In this document: positions 63,694-64,000 of the stretch, in pieces
Layout of the letters: each line of letters starts with the position of its first letter
How positions within the stretch are numbered: the first letter of the stretch is position 1
Assembly (NCBI RefSeq): GCF_002933295.1
Contig: NZ_PSSW01000007.1
Location: forward strand, 168,424-232,423
DNA length: 64,000 nt
From: Marinobacter flavimaris
GTDB taxonomy: Bacteria > Pseudomonadota > Gammaproteobacteria > Pseudomonadales > Oleiphilaceae
Direction of reading: 5' to 3'
Position numbers and translations under genes: made by a program
The notes under the pieces: generated by a model
Database searches by the model: none
The model's input: the letters and a program-made list of their open reading frames with translations, nothing else
What the model was told of the DNA's origin: nothing

Positions 63694-64000
63694 CTGTGAC
63701 CTCGCGTTCTGACGATGGAGCCTGGGCTGAAAGGCTCAGCTCTGAAGCAAGGCTCTCGGCTCGAGCTTTGGCGTTGGCGACTGACTCGCGGTGCCGCTCG
63801 TCGCCAAATTCCTGATATTCAGCGGTGACTTCGTAAATGGTGTCCACACCGAGGTATTTACTCAACGTTCTGAGGTGCTGCGTATTCCGGCGAACGTGAC
63901 CGGTCATTCCGGGGATCGTGACCGATTTGCACACGGCCATCACGCTGGAGTGAGTTTTGTACTCTGAGCGGTCACGATGGGTCAACCGATTCCGGTTTTT
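63677..64000 (-). CDS. Unknown protein, possibly partial at the right window edge
   Basis: A frame open to the window edge ends at 63677. The most natural internal start is ATG 63940, giving 87 residues (MAVCKSVTIPGMTGHVRRNT...), but reading stays open upstream to 64000, so the gene may be longer. The middle, NTQHLRTLSKYLGVDTIYEVTAEYQEF, looks like a folded helical segment, and the C-terminus is Ala/Ser/Glu-rich. No family was recognised. The 17-base overlap with the deaminase gene suggests cotranslation. Confidence 0.45.
   Translation of the reverse strand, partial: KNRNRLTHRDRSEYKTHSSVMAVCKSVTIPGMTGHVRRNTQHLRTLSKYLGVDTIYEVTAEYQEFGDERHRESVANAKARAESLASELSLSAQAPSSEREVTDVGRN

Overview
The window looks like chromosome of a marine gammaproteobacterium, most likely Marinobacter or a close relative. 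This is inferred from gene order and protein character, not from a database search. Supporting points are the block ispG-hisS-yfgM-bamB-der next to pilF, rlmN and ndk, a flg cluster with sigma54-type promoters split into flgBCDE and flgFGHIJKL, and a class II ribonucleotide reductase split into nrdJa and nrdJb as in Pseudomonas. Most of the window is moderately GC-rich housekeeping sequence. The stretch from about 59.3 to 63.1 kb is visibly more AT-rich and is foreign in character.

Layout. 0-7.5 kb: end of an unidentified gene, a TIGR01777 epimerase, tRNA-Glu, a tiny CcoM-like oxidase subunit gene, a membrane PAS-GGDEF-EAL protein, and ackA-pta. 7.5-20.2 kb, minus strand: der, bamB, yfgM, hisS, ispG, rodZ-like, pilF/pilW, rlmN, ndk, iscS, iscR, cysE, trmJ. 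20.4-26.9 kb: suhB (+), then secF, secD, yajC, tgt, queA (-) and tRNA-Leu. 27-38.5 kb: flgL to flgB. 38.6-47.5 kb: nitroreductase, Mpo1-like protein, CyaB-like adenylate cyclase, queF, a YadGH-type ABC exporter, two lipoproteins, an HD-GYP-like protein and a PilZ protein. 47.6-55.8 kb: a ferric-iron ABC importer pair, a thioesterase, an acyl-CoA synthetase and a three-gene TrpXYZ-like ABC importer. 55.8-59.1 kb: nrdJa-nrdJb behind paired NrdR boxes. 59.3-63.1 kb: an integron gene-cassette array with four attC sites and five cassette genes but no integrase in the window. 63.2-64 kb: a nucleoside deaminase and a partial unknown gene.

How the genes work together. Several blocks serve one process each: acetate/acetyl-CoA interconversion (ackA-pta), outer-membrane assembly and secretion (bamB, secDF-yajC), queuosine synthesis (queF, queA, tgt), rod/hook/hook-filament junction assembly (flg), iron uptake (fbpAB-like), and dNTP supply (nrdJab). 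A nucleotide-signalling theme recurs: a GGDEF-EAL protein, a degenerate HD-GYP, a PilZ protein and a class III cyclase.

Points most worth attention. (1) The integron cassette array whose gene products are mostly unrecognised, three of them membrane proteins and one with a HEPN-like motif. (2) SuhB has lost all the catalytic motifs of the inositol monophosphatase family. (3) The isc locus is reduced to iscR-iscS, and IscS lacks the C-terminal tail used for IscU. (4) At the flgE-flgF junction a hairpin, a sigma54 promoter and the flgF ribosome-binding site are superimposed. (5) A 50-codon ccoM-like gene sits behind an FNR/Anr-type site at the canonical -41.5 position.
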